NCBI RefSeq assembly: GCF_001649575.2
Contig: NC_051444.1
Coordinates: forward strand, 25,517,880-25,581,879
Length of the DNA stretch: 64,000 bases
DNA from: Kryptolebias marmoratus
Taxonomy: Eukaryota; Chordata; Actinopteri; Cyprinodontiformes; Rivulidae
Direction of reading: 5' to 3'
Shown: one piece after another, positions 1 through 10,632 of the stretch
Numbering within the stretch: position 1 is the first letter of the stretch
How the letters are laid out: every line of letters begins with the position of its first letter
Position numbers and translations under genes: made by a program
The notes under the pieces: generated by a model
What the model saw: the letters and a program-made list of their open reading frames with translations, nothing else
Databases searched by the model: none
What the model was told of the DNA's origin: nothing

Positions 1-470
1 TGCCAGTCGCTCGTGGAGGGCAGTGAGTTTCTTCAGCCAGTAGGCATGGATCATGTCAGGTCCTGGTGCTGTCCAGTTTTTCATACCCGAGACTCTTTCT
101 TGAACGTCTGCCATTGTGATAGTTACCGGGGCTTGCTCAGGGAGGTTTCTGTGGTCATCTCGTAGGGAGATCAGCCACTGTGCATTACTGTTGTGGAATG
201 CCTCCCTTTCCCATATCCCTCTCCAGTATTACCTTGCCATTGAGAGTACACTTTAGCTGGTTGGGTGGAGAAGAGCCAGTTAATTCTCCTGGCTTCATTC
301 TCTCTTGTGTATCTCTTTAGGCGGCTGGCCTAACAACTTGTTTGGCAGTTTCAAGTGCTTCAGGCATGGGCATCTGGTTGTACTTCTTGGGTACTGGTCT
401 TTTTGTTCACTTCTCTCCTTGTTACCTTGATTTTAGCCTCTAAAAAAAGCGTCTAAAAGCGTCTCTTCCA
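1..470 (-). mobile_element. LINE (non-LTR retrotransposon) reverse transcriptase fragment, broken
   Basis: Read on the minus strand, three successive frames give recognisable fish LINE polymerase text. From about 470 down to 330 I see KKYNQMPMPEALETAKQVV; from about 330 to 225 RYTRENEARRINWLF and PAKVYSQWQG; from about 225 to 1 QWLISLRDDHRNLPEQ and NWTAPGPDMIHAYW. The APGPD block is the fingers motif at the start of a reverse transcriptase domain. The frame changes near 330 and 225 and a stop (TAG) near 326 show it is dead, and about 15 residues seem to be missing near 225. The element continues off the left edge of the window, where the catalytic palm would lie. Its clade is not resolved; the family is widespread in fish genomes. 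Confidence is high for LINE and low for subfamily. Confidence 0.85.
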
Positions 471-573
471 TGGTGGGTATCGAATTTCATGGTTGCTCTT
501 ATAGCCAAGCATCTCCAGGATGGTACTTTATTCAGTCGTTGTAATTGGCATCGGAGTTGTCTACTGCCCATCT

Positions 574-575
<2 letters not shown>

Positions 576-655
<80 letters not shown>
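576..655. repeat. (AT)n microsatellite, about 40 units
   Basis: An uninterrupted AT dinucleotide run of about 80 bp. It lies about 105 bp to the right of the LINE remnant, on the side of that element's missing 5' part. Open frames across it encode only Ile-Tyr repeats and are not genes. Length is probably polymorphic and prone to assembly error. Confidence 0.98.
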
Positions 656-658
<3 letters not shown>

Positions 659-1767
659 CTGTGTGTATGTTTATAGGGTGTGTGAGTAGTAAGACCTCCA
701 CATGTTGACCTTCACATTGGTAAAGGCCCTTACATTAGGTAACATTAGGTAAAACATGTCAATCCAACCATAAAGGTTAAGGAGGTCCCTCTACAACCAT
801 AGTTATTGCACTTCTTAATTAAATCATCATTCTATCTTAACTGTTAGTAAAGTGGAGGGCTGTGGGTGAAATAGTGAGTATGTGTGGAAAGATTCATAGA
901 CACAGTTCTGCAGTGGAAGGACCGTTTTCTTTTCTTTTTTTTAACTGCATTTAAACCATGTCAAAACAAACTACCATTAAATTAAAGACAAACTTACTTC
1001 CATCAAGGGATAGAAAGGATCAGATATAACCTCATTTCTGGAATGAAAATGAGGATTATAGCAGCTAAATGTGACTAAGGGGATTGCATGTAAGGAAAAG
1101 AGATGGGTGACTGAAAATCTGGGCATTATAAAGTCCTGCCATTGTTGATGTTTTAATAAAGTACACCTCCAGAGGCCTCTGTGATGATAAGATCTCTTAA
1201 GTATTCACTTTAATTTCTTCATGCACAAGTGTCGCACTTGGGTTACATTGGGATTTTTGGTGCTAAGCCTCTGCACATATGCTTTATCATCACTGTACAT
1301 TTATCTTATTCCATATTTTCAACAATATATAAAAATAGTGTTATTATCACAACTGTACAACTGTCACAGAGAAAAACCAGTGCTAATCTCTATCTGGTTA
1401 AGATTAGGTTTTATAAACATAAAAAGGAAAAAAAAATTGCAATAAAAAACCACTCCAATAAGATAATGCATCTAAATGTAGTTTTCCTGGAAAACTGACT
1501 CCCCTGCCCCTCGGCTGTGCATACAAAACATGCCAGCCATACAAATGTCACATAATACCGAAACACTTTAATGTAAAAAACAAACAAACAAAAAAGAAAA
1601 AAAAAATAAATGTATTCATCTGCATTCCAACATTTTATGTTTTGTTTCTGTTTAGTGGCCATTTCACTTTTTTTTCTGTGAGACTGATCAGACTCATCAG
1701 CATTCTTCATTTGCATTTTTTGAGCTAATTCTTTTTAAATAAACTACTAAAACTGATTTATTTGGTT
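656..1767. other. AT-rich stretch without recognisable gene
   Basis: Contains short T and A runs and no open frame with protein-like composition. A block around 1250-1300 (CTAAGCCTCTGCACATATGC and on) loosely resembles 54790-54835, so it may belong to an unrecognised old repeat. Nothing else is supported. Confidence 0.6.
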
Positions 1768-1890
1768 TTTGCTGCTCTTTTCTGTGGGGGTCACTACAGC
1801 AAGCAAACTTGCATGGAAGATTTGGCAATTGTTTTATGCCGATTACCTTTCCTGACGCAACCTGGGCTTGATCCTGCACCCCAAAGGCTG
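1768..1890. repeat. Degraded fish dispersed repeat (SINE/MITE-like)
   Basis: The sequence runs through a GGTCACTACAGCAAGCAAAC block, a TTTGGCAATTGTTTTATGCC block, then CTTTCCTGACGCAACC and CGGGCTTG-like and GATCCTGCACCCC blocks. This order matches a repeat very common in teleosts, usually read as a small non-autonomous element that includes a 'gatgcccttcctgacgcaacc' motif. The copy is diverged and both ends are vague. I recognise the pattern from memory; no terminal repeats or target duplication are visible. Confidence 0.6.
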
Positions 1891-4800
1891 ATTTGTATTC
1901 CCTGAGAAGTGAAGAAATCTGCTCTCTTTGACATAGTTGCATGACAAAAATCACGTCTTCTTGTTCTCACGGGAACACTGAGAGCCTATTCTGTGTACAA
2001 GGTCTGGGCAGAACCTTTTCTTACAGGGGTATGCGCCAAATACTTTGTGATTAGTTAGAACTTTGTGGGCGTGTTTGTTTATGCTGCATAGGAGTTGAAC
2101 CACAATGCTGTCACTTCACTTCAACTGCTCTGCTTCCAGAAACCACCTGTTGTGCTAGCAAGATAGATAGTTTTGAGGAGCAGTTGATGCTGTTAGAAAA
2201 TGCAGCCTAACTGTTCCAGCAAAACTTATAAAGACAGTCAAATGGCAAAGAACTCGCTCAAGGTGATAACACAATCATTGTGCGGTGAGGTGTGACTTTT
2301 GTGACAGATTTGCATAGGCCAAACGGCAGATGTAGGGATGCAATGGAGTACCAGGTGGGAAGAAACCACCACTGCACTGTACACTGCTTTACAGTGGCTG
2401 GACTTTCATATAAAACACTGTGAGGTGACCACCAATGAATGTTTCACAATTTCAGGTAAGCAATGGTGCCCCTCAGAAAATCTGTTTGTGTGAGTGAATG
2501 AGTGATAGAGGCTAATCAGTACTTAGACAGCTATATGACATCCAACTTTCCATGACCCATTTAAACTCTGAATGTTTCTACTGTGAAGTTTGCCTGTGCT
2601 ACTGAATTACAAAGTGGGAGGGCTTCCCATGAGTCCTGCACTGTAGTTTCTCCTTGAGTGTAAAATGTGCATGCAAAAAAAGACCATCGTACAACCACAT
2701 GAGCGAGGTTCACTTCTCATGGAGTATAAATCCAGTTTAAGGATTACGGGAAACACAGCACTGACCACAGAGCTACCACACCCCCTCAAGCTACTAAAAT
2801 CAATTACTTAGACAATATACTAACTGACCTGAGAGAAAGGGTCTTGTTTGGGGATTTATTAAGAAAGCAGTCACAGAAGAAAACAGCAGCTCCTCAGTTT
2901 TTAACCCTGATTGTTGATTCTGAGAGTCTTGGCTTTTTCTTTCATCAGCATTTTTTAAAGCCATGACATCCACAAACAGCATGTATATCCTAATGCTTAG
3001 TTTTCCTTAGCTGACCTAACCGGTGCACTTGGCATTAAATCAGCTGTACAGTTTAAGGTGCAGCACTAAGTAGATAGATTATTTAAAAGGTTTTGCCCCC
3101 ACCCCATCGTTTTTTTTCTTTTCTTTTTTTTTTGTGGTCCAGCATGCATGTATTATCCCTCCACTAGATCATAAAGGTGCACAAGTCAAAGAAGTTTCCT
3201 AAAAGCTTTGTGTATGAAAGGTGTTTATGTAGAAAAGGCAGCTCAACAAATTTCTAAGAGCACAAGATCATTGTTAATCCGGTTAGGTTTGAAGTAGTAT
3301 TTTATTATTAGTCCTATCCATTTAAGTAATGGGATTTTGCTTCCCATGCAGCCAAGCATTTATTCTGGGAAACCTGTTGTCATCACAGGTTAGGAGGTGT
3401 TGGATTAAGTTGTATAACACACTGCGGGAGATTGAGGAGACTCATAGGAGTGATGTCAAAGGTTTAGACAACGCGGCTTATTTTGTAATCTTTCCTTTCT
3501 CCCCCAAACACTGCCTAATACTGAGACAGAAACTATTTTTAGTGTCAATGAATTCAGATTTTTTTTTTCTTTTACTAGCTGCAAGTATTTAATTTCTCTT
3601 ATAGCAACACTAAACAGGTTCAAAGGGATTTTCAAGTCTCTGCAGCAAAATGGATTTACATATATGTACTGTAGTACTTTTAGCTGTGAGCACACACTTT
3701 TTGTTGTAGTTAGGAAATGTGTCTGCCTACATGTGAGGGCTTTGAAGCATGGGGCCTGGAAGCATCTTCTTCATGTCAAGGACAAAATCACAAACGAAGA
3801 GTTGCTCCTACCGAGTTACGGCCAATGCGGACAGCAGGTGACACTACCGACTCTTTGTCTGGATTGAGGCTGATAAAGAGAAGACTGACAAGGTCATGTG
3901 CAACAGGGACAAATTTTCACTCCCACCAGTGACCATTGTTCATGTCTTTTTAAACCTATCGAATTTCAAGCCTGGCACCATTTTCAGAAATTCACTCACA
4001 GAACACAGCATGTGTAAGATAGTACTCGGTGCCTGCATTTATCTTTAACATGATTTATGTTAAAGATAAATGTGCACTCTCTTAGAAAAATTATTTCCAT
4101 CTGAAATGCCAGCACTAGTATTGTGCCAAATTTCAATTTTGTTGGTGAAAAAATCTAAAATACAGGCTTTGCAAGCTGTAGACATGACTTTTTAATAAAC
4201 ATTTATCAAAAATGTTGTCATGAGTTTCATCAAGTCAGAGTACCATCTTCAAACATCTGTCTAGGTGTGTCCAATTTGTCTCAAAGGATCCCTTTGACAG
4301 CCCTGCTACAACCTAAAACATCAGCAAGACTGTAAATTCTCTTTGCAGGGTCTTGGCGAGGTTGTCAGGTGTGTATTAAGAATGCAGAAATGTCCCCATT
4401 ATATGCAACAGTGTGATATGTTGTGAATGGTTTAGATCATGGATCATCCATCATGGATGGAGTTACATAGAAAAATTGTGGTGATTTATTATCATGGTGG
4501 TAACATATTGGAGTCCTAGTTGGAGCATGGGGGAAATGTGGGGGGAAAAGTGGGGTATTTCTTAAATCAGAGATGTATAAAATAAAAGAAATAAAAAAAA
4601 TACATTGCTTCACATGTTGAAATAATTCCACTGTATTAGTAAAAGTTGGAAACCGTAAATTGAAACCCAGATTTTAGCCAGTTGCAGCTAGAATGGATTC
4701 AGGTTGAAAAATAGCATTAGTATAATCAAATATTTTTGATGTGCAGGCTTTGTTAACTTTTTTTTTTTAAACTGACATCAGCCTCTATTGGTAATTTCAG

Positions 4801-5681
4801 TCTGTTCAGTCTGACCCAATTTCTATGCAAAACATGGTCACAAGATTGAACCCATGAAAACACCTCTAGCAAAAGAGAAAATTATTCACAATGCCTGCAG
4901 GTGGGCAGAGAGTTGGCACACTGTAGTGCATATTCACACAAACAGTACACACACACACATACCACTGTATCCAATCACAGATTACTTTGTTTAGTAATGG
5001 TCTTTAGTTTTCTAAACATGCTCTAAATAAGACAACACACATTGAGCTTGGATTGTTTAAATACATATATTTTAAGTTGATTTTGTAAATGCAAAATGAT
5101 AAAATACTTGCATCTTATTGATGAAGTTAAAATACATATGTGATCTCAAAAGCATTGTTGAGGTTTAGAATATTTAAATGTCTGCCAGTTTTAGGAAAAT
5201 TTTTATTATTTTTTTGTAAAGATTCTCCTATTTATGTGGTTAGATTCAAAATGTTCGAAAATTTGTGTGATAACTGGTGTCAGGGACCTGCACAGGCCAG
5301 CTGCATGTTTTTGCTTAATCATTTAATAATTTTTGTTTTAGTTGATTACAATCTCTTTGATTGTTTTTAAGAGTACGTTCTTTTAAATGATAACAGCTTG
5401 TGTTATTTTGTGATGAATACCAATTAATGTTAAACTAATAGTAGACTCACCTACAGTTTATAATAAAGCATTAGAGAAGAAGAAATTCTCAAATTCATGG
5501 ACTCAAATTATTAGGCATTCACTCTACATATTAATTTTAATTAAAAATATAGCAAAAAGATTAGATTGAAGTAGTTCAAGGCACAGTTTGTCACAATGTT
5601 TGTATGCATGGCATGTACTCCTATTATACACTAATGTACAGGCCATTTGTAAGTGAACAAAAAGTTAAAAAAAAAATTATG
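1891..5681. other. AT-rich stretch without recognisable gene
   Basis: No open frame here looks coding. It holds polypyrimidine runs (about 3109-3134, 3560-3572, 4760-4771), a short CA run near 4948 and one perfect inverted repeat at 4036-4072 that is listed separately. Confidence 0.6.
4036..4072. repeat. Perfect inverted repeat, 16-bp arms, 5-nt spacer
   Basis: CATTTATCTTTAACAT (4036-4051) is followed by the spacer GATTT and then the exact reverse complement ATGTTAAAGATAAATG (4057-4072). All 16 pairs match. It sits alone in unique-looking AT-rich DNA with no recognised element around it. It could be a young palindrome made by template switching or the remains of a small foldback element. It is too short and AT-rich to suggest a microRNA precursor. 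Confidence 0.95.
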
Positions 5682-6235
5682 AGGTCTGGACCTTGAATGA
5701 ACCATTGCAAAGTCTTGTACCCCCTGCCCCCCCATTTTTTAGCAATTCTGTTGTAGATTTGCTGCTGGTTTTGCAATTATTGTCCTGTTGCATGACCCAC
5801 TTTAGGCGAAGGTTTAGATGTTTTTTTATAACTATGTAAGCATTGCAGTCTGACCTTGTGTTAAATTTGCTGGGTTATGAACTCCTGGAAAAATTGGAAT
5901 CAGTCTCAAATCTTTTCCTCTTGCAAATAACCTCCACAAATGTTAGAAAATGAACTTCTAACATGTTCCAGACTGACAGGGAGAAAAAAAAACAGGTTTT
6001 CTAAGGTCATTCTAAGGTCTGAGTCCTGCTTTTAACGAAGTGGTCATAGTTTTTGATGATGAAATAATCAATAAATGATCAGCAACAACTGGCTGTTACT
6101 TTCCCTCCTAAATCTTATGGAAGAAGCAAGAGGGGCTTATTCTTTTTACACAGCTTTTCCATTTTGAAGTTGCTTGTGTTTAATACATCTTGAAATGTTA
6201 ATATTTGTTGTACTGTTGTACACTTGAAGTCAGCT
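5682..6235 (-). mobile_element. Tc1/mariner-type transposon remnant, internally deleted
   Basis: On the plus strand this reads as the complement of a common fish Tc1-like transposon. The landmark blocks occur in the family order: GAGGTCTGGACC, AGCAATTCTGTTGTAGATTTG, ATTGTCCTGTTGCATGACCC, TTAAATTTGCTGGG, AACTCCTGGAAAAATTGG, TTATGGAAGAAGCAAGAGG and CAGCTTTTCCATTTTG. About half of the internal sequence is missing, so no transposase frame remains. The remnant at 25690-26510 is the same family in the same orientation. Terminal inverted repeats could not be delimited. Confidence 0.7.
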
Positions 6236-6842
6236 TTGAATAGTTTCAGAACTTGGTAGAAATCAGATGATTGTTAATTTGTTATTGGCTGTTTTCTATT
6301 TTTAATGCCCTGATATATAAATGGTAGAATTGAAAGAGGATGGACTCTTTTTCCATGACTGGAGGTGGCATACTTGCAAACAGGGAAATTTATTGTTTGC
6401 ACTTAACTTTCAAAAAAAAAATCTCATAGAAACCTTTAAATCTTAACAATGAAATATTGTTCTTGTATTATTTTAAGGGCTGTCAAATGTTTTGAAATTA
6501 ATATTGTGGTATGTTATATATACTATCCATGAAAAAACTTTTAGGACTCTGGCTTTATATTCTTCCAGATATGCTACATACTGTATAAAATACACCAGGT
6601 ATTTGTAAGTGTATTTTTCCAATAGTATTAAACTGAAATATTGTAAATGGTATTACATAGCAAATAATTTTGTGTTAAGTTTCAAACTTATGAAATAACA
6701 ATGTGATGTGGTTTCCATAGAAACTGTCATCATTTGAAAGACTTTGCGCTTTCATTTCTAATGACTCATGTCATTGTGTAAAAAATTAGACAATGAGTAA
6801 TTTACTGTTATTAGGAGCACAAATGTCCTTATAATAGAATCC

Positions 6843-6967
6843 TCCCATCCATCTATTTTGTTTTACATGCTTTCAAGGGGAGCTGGTGCCTATCTCTAGA
6901 AGTCACTGTGTGAGAGGTGGGGGACACCCTGGACATGTCACAAGTCTATCCCAGGGACACAGATGTA
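6843..6967 (-). mobile_element. tRNA-derived SINE, head missing
   Basis: Matches the body of the fish SINE that is nearly complete at 53937-54269: CCATCCATCTATTTTG, GGAGCTGGTGCCTATCTC, GGGGACACCCTGGACA and AGTCTATCCCAGGGACACA. The tRNA-like head, which would lie to the right, is absent, so this is a 5'-truncated copy in element orientation. It is diverged and carries small indels. Confidence 0.75.
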
Positions 6968-9387
6968 TTTGATATAATTTTATTGTCACTTGATATGAAC
7001 ATGATGAATGAAAATCCTGATGTGTAACATGTTACCAAACCGTAATAGCTTGTAGATTCTTAACAGTTTGCAGAGTCTAACATTGAGCCCTTAGGTTCAG
7101 ATGTATACAAACTATTCTCTGTAACTTCCATAATTTCCTAACTCTAACCGTATTGTATTATCAAAGAACTTCTTTGTAACTGTGCCCCTGTGAGATTATA
7201 TGATTAGAGACACGTTCAAATATATCTCTAATCCCAACAGTCAAGTCAGTGCAGTAAGCAAATCCAGGAAACACAACAAGAACACATAATCCGTGTAAAC
7301 AAATAATACTAAATCTTTGTTTTGCTGCTCCTTTTTACTAAACTTTTATGACAAAATCTTCAGCTATTGTTTTAATTACAGTTTGACCCACATGCCAGCA
7401 AACTGAGAGTGGAATGATGTGATTACACTAATATTCTGCATTTGCACATGCTGCAAACATTGCAGCAGTGGCTGTAATTATGCATGTGTGTGTGCGTGAC
7501 CCTGTATGTTTTTGTAAGTATCCATTTCAGTGGGGCTTACCTTTTCTTTCAAACTACAACTCTCCGTTTTTATCTTTGGGTGTGCGAGAGCTTCAGTGCT
7601 CCTGGGAAAACAGCGCTTTGCAGCCAAATTGACATTCACTGGAGTGTGCCACCCTCCTGTCATTTTGTCAACACCATCACTGTGTGGAGCTCAGCCAAGC
7701 AAGACATCTGACAGACAGTCAAATGGGAGTGGTGGACTTCAGCAACATAACACCCTCCTGCTGCCCTCTCTGTGCCCAGTGGTGAGGTTCATTGCACTTA
7801 CATACACACACAAACGAAGAAAGGACAAATTTTGTAACAGACTTCGTCTTTACTCTTTGGCACTTTGCAGAAGGAAAAAGTCACACTGAAACAGATTGGT
7901 CAGAAAGATGCAATCAGCAAGAGAAATAACTGCATGACTCTTGGAGTGACACAGAACATTCATATTTAATAGTAATACATTTTTCAAGATGTGGGAGTTA
8001 TTTAATAACAAAATCTAGATAGAAAAGTAGAAAGGAAGAACTTTAGCATGATATCATTTAAAAATGACCAGAGATGTATTCAAATTGTCACTCTTTGGTC
8101 AATAACTATGGCTTAATCACGTCTCAGACACTTCACATTTCCTCGGGACACCATTTTTCCTTGCAGCCAATAGGCAGGAGTCTCCAAAGTGCCATCAAAT
8201 GCTGAGGTCTGCAGGCTTGATCCTCAATGAAAATATATAACAAAAACATTTATGAGATTAACTGCCACTATGGGCACTACTGAATGTCTTCTCTGTATTA
8301 AATGCCAACTGTCACTGCTGAAATCTGCCCAGTCTGCATGCACACTGAATGATACAGTTATCAGTTAGGTGACACGGCAAAACACTGGAGAAACAGGGTG
8401 ATGGGCGAATCAAATGGAACCAGCTCTTGTCAGCCAAGACGGATCCTGACACCAGAAAATGCTCAGGAAATGATTAGATAAAAAATAACAGAATCCACCC
8501 AGGTGTCTTTGAGGAGGTGTTATGGTAGCTGATAAAGGATTCAGATTTATGTAGCTTTCACCAAAAGAAGCAGATATTTTTCTTGAAAAATGGTACATGG
8601 TAACTTAGTTTTATATGCAGTTTACCCAACAAAGAGGAAATACAGAAGGGTTAATAAAAGAGAGGAAATGAAAAACACAGCATCAGTTTGGCAGCTTTAT
8701 GTGGTGTCTTTGGAAATAAATTTCATCTCTTGAACATATGCTTGTTTTGTTTGTCCTTGAATACTGACAATGCATCTCTGTCAGAAGCAGTTTTGTGATG
8801 TGCCATATGCCAACATGCAGTATAGAAATGTTCCTTCGTACTTTTATTCACAGGAAGAGCTTAGTAATCAAGTGAGCAAGTCTCACATCAGAGATGTTTT
8901 GTTAAATTACACTCAAGTCTACTAACAGCTAAGAAGCAGATTGTGGCAGCTCAGACATTCATCCAATCCTTACATTCAACGCTAATCAGAGCTCAATTAC
9001 TCAGTGACATGGTACCTACGCAATAGCTTACACTCACTCCGCTGTACTGCACCAAATTAATTTCAAATTTGTTCCAGTCTGAAATGCAATAACGTATTAG
9101 AGAAAACTGTCCCGACAGAACTCGGAATGGCCCACAACAATTCACAACCTATTCTGGACCCAGTAGAGACTAATCTGAGAGCTGGCTTTATTCACATCAA
9201 AAACCCTGTATAGTTGGAAATCCTTGGGAGGGTGGAGAGGGGGAGAGAGATGGGGACACCAATCCACCTATATAATGAGAAATAGTCAATTCTTGTTGCT
9301 AAATATCCTGTTGTGTTTATACTTTCAGGATAAAGTTATTGAATCCTAAGAAATTGTTGAATTTGTACACTACTAACATTAATACAT
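6968..9387. other. No gene recognised; two more complex blocks
   Basis: Mostly AT-rich unique-looking sequence. The blocks at about 7560-7790 and 8940-9160 have a more even base mix and fewer homopolymers than their surroundings, which can reflect selective constraint, but no protein, RNA or repeat is recognisable in them. The open frame at 7530-7889 (119 codons) shows no domain and shifts to low-complexity text at its end. Confidence 0.5.
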
Positions 9388-9545
9388 TCAAGGCCTAGCA
9401 TTCCTTGAAGCAATGCATATCACTTGCTGCCTTTCATGCTAGAGATCCAGGCTAAGATCATCTTTTGTTGAGAAGTGTTGGAGTTGAAGCCATTTTGGTC
9501 AAACCTTTAAAATAACATGCGCAATCTGTCAGGTTGGGTGGAGAT
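9388..9545 (+). repeat. Family H repeat, copy 1 (5' part)
   Basis: Starts GGCCTAGCATTCCTTGAAGC, containing a small stem GCATT/AATGC, then ATGCATAT, a CTGCCTTTCATGC block, AAGATCATCTTTTGTTGAGA and GTTGAAGCCATTTTGGTCAA. The same order occurs at 44927 onward and, more diverged, at 24911 onward. The 3' part seen in other copies (TTCATGAGATATTTTG) is missing here. It directly abuts the L2-like LINE fragment on its right. Confidence 0.65.
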
Positions 9546-9559
9546 TGTGGGCAAACCCA

Positions 9560-10003
9560 ATGCTCAGACTTATCTTGTAGTTCCAGGAAAAAAATAAATA
9601 AATAAAAGAAAACCAAAAACAAAAAGCTGACGTGGACCTTTGGAAATTCCAGTAAGGTAAACCTGCAGTCTGAGAGTGAAGTGCTCTGTTAGGAAAATAT
9701 GAAGCAATAAGAGCTTAAATGTAAGATGGAGCCTGGTTGTTGAGAGCTTTGTAAGTTCGAAGGAAGATTTTAAATTCAATTCTGAATTTGACAGGGAGCC
9801 AATGAGGAGAAGCTAAATTTGGATAGATATGATTTCTCCTCCTCACTCTCATCAGAAGCAGCATTTTGGATCAACTGAAGACTTTAAGAGTTTTTTCGGA
9901 CGTCCATATTCAAGATAAAGAATTGCAATAGTCCAGCCTAGAAGTGATAAATGCATAGCCCAGTTTTTTCTGCATCATTTTGGTGCAAGATGTTTTTTTT
10001 TAT
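9560..10003 (-). mobile_element. L2-type LINE ORF2 C-terminal fragment
   Basis: Minus-strand reading from about 9960 downward gives AFITSRLDYCNS, then after frame shifts LHWLPVKFRIEFKI-like text from CATTGGCTCCCTGTCAAATT, and TYKALNNQAPSYI. This is the conserved region just downstream of the reverse transcriptase palm in L2/CR1-like LINEs. Stops (for example TGA after CNSLS and TAA after APSYI) and frameshifts make it dead. Its 5' edge at about 10003 meets the 5S rRNA pseudogene in the same orientation; its 3' edge is lost near 9560-9600 in an AAATAAATAAAT-rich stretch. Confidence 0.85.
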
Positions 10004-10105
10004 TATTTCCAGGCAGTCTCCCATTCGAGAACTAACCAGACTCAACACTGCTTAGCTTCCAAGATCAGCAAGATCAGGAGCATTCAGGTTGGTATGACTA
10101 TAAGC
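10004..10105 (-). pseudogene. 5S rRNA pseudogene, 3'-truncated
   Basis: The minus strand from 10105 reads GCTTATAGTCATACCA, a CCTGAATG block, GATCTTGGAAGCTAAGCAG, CTGGTTAG, then GAATGGGAGACTGCCTGG. This follows vertebrate 5S rRNA (GCTTACGGCCATACCA to GGATGGGAGACCGCCTGGGAATA) from its first base to about position 103. The internal control region core GAAGCTAAGCAG is kept. About 20 scattered substitutions, many of them C-to-T or G-to-A, and the loss of the last 15 or so bases mark it as non-functional. It joins the L2-type LINE fragment without a clear gap. Confidence 0.88.
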
Positions 10106-10514
10106 TCTATCTATCAGGGGATGGACAGGATTCAACTTTAGAGGTCAATAAATACATCCCATATGTTCCACAGTATGGAGGGTCATCTTATTTGCCTTTA
10201 TCTGATTTTTTGGCAGGCCGCTTGTTGGTGCACACTTCAGCAGTGCCCAAGCTCACATGTTTGCTGTTGTTTTTTTAATAATTTAAGAGACCAACTGTAC
10301 CAGCAAATCTTTGAGCAAAAAAAGCTTTCAGCCACAAAAGAATGCATCCTGGTTGGCAGGACTGAATGGCCAATGAAGCATAATGAAGTTTTAAACACAT
10401 TTAACCAATTTATCCAAAATTCAACCATTTATTTGTAACCTTGGTGGCACAACACTAAGTTTAAAGCATTTTTCAACAATTTCAAGCACCTTGAAGCTAG
10501 ATTAAACAAGGAAA

Positions 10515-10632
10515 AAACACATAGGAAAAGGAAGAACTTGCAAACTCAACAAAGAAAGACCCCTGCTGATATTTGAAATGGAAACCTTGCTGTTGGGGAA
10601 CCATGCAGCCCGCCAAAGTACCGTGCAGTCCG
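10515..10632 (-). mobile_element. tRNA-derived SINE, head half, degraded
   Basis: AACTTGCAAACTCAACAAAG, GACCCCTGCTGATATTTGAA, CCTTGCTGTTGGGG and CCAAAGTACCGTGCAGTCCG follow the head-proximal half of the SINE at 53937-54269. On the minus strand the tRNA-like head begins near 10630 and runs left. The B-box region (GATATTTGAA) is decayed, so no polymerase III promoter would be expected to work. Confidence 0.65.

Noticed and set aside
489..708. Open frames through the (AT)n tract
   Set aside because: Ile-Tyr repeats only, an artefact.
1250..1300. Resemblance to 54790-54835
   Set aside because: The shared text is about 40 bases with gaps; not enough to define a repeat.
7530..7889. 119-codon open frame, plus strand
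   Set aside because: Overlaps a complex block, but the protein has no known motif and there is a competing frame on the other strand.
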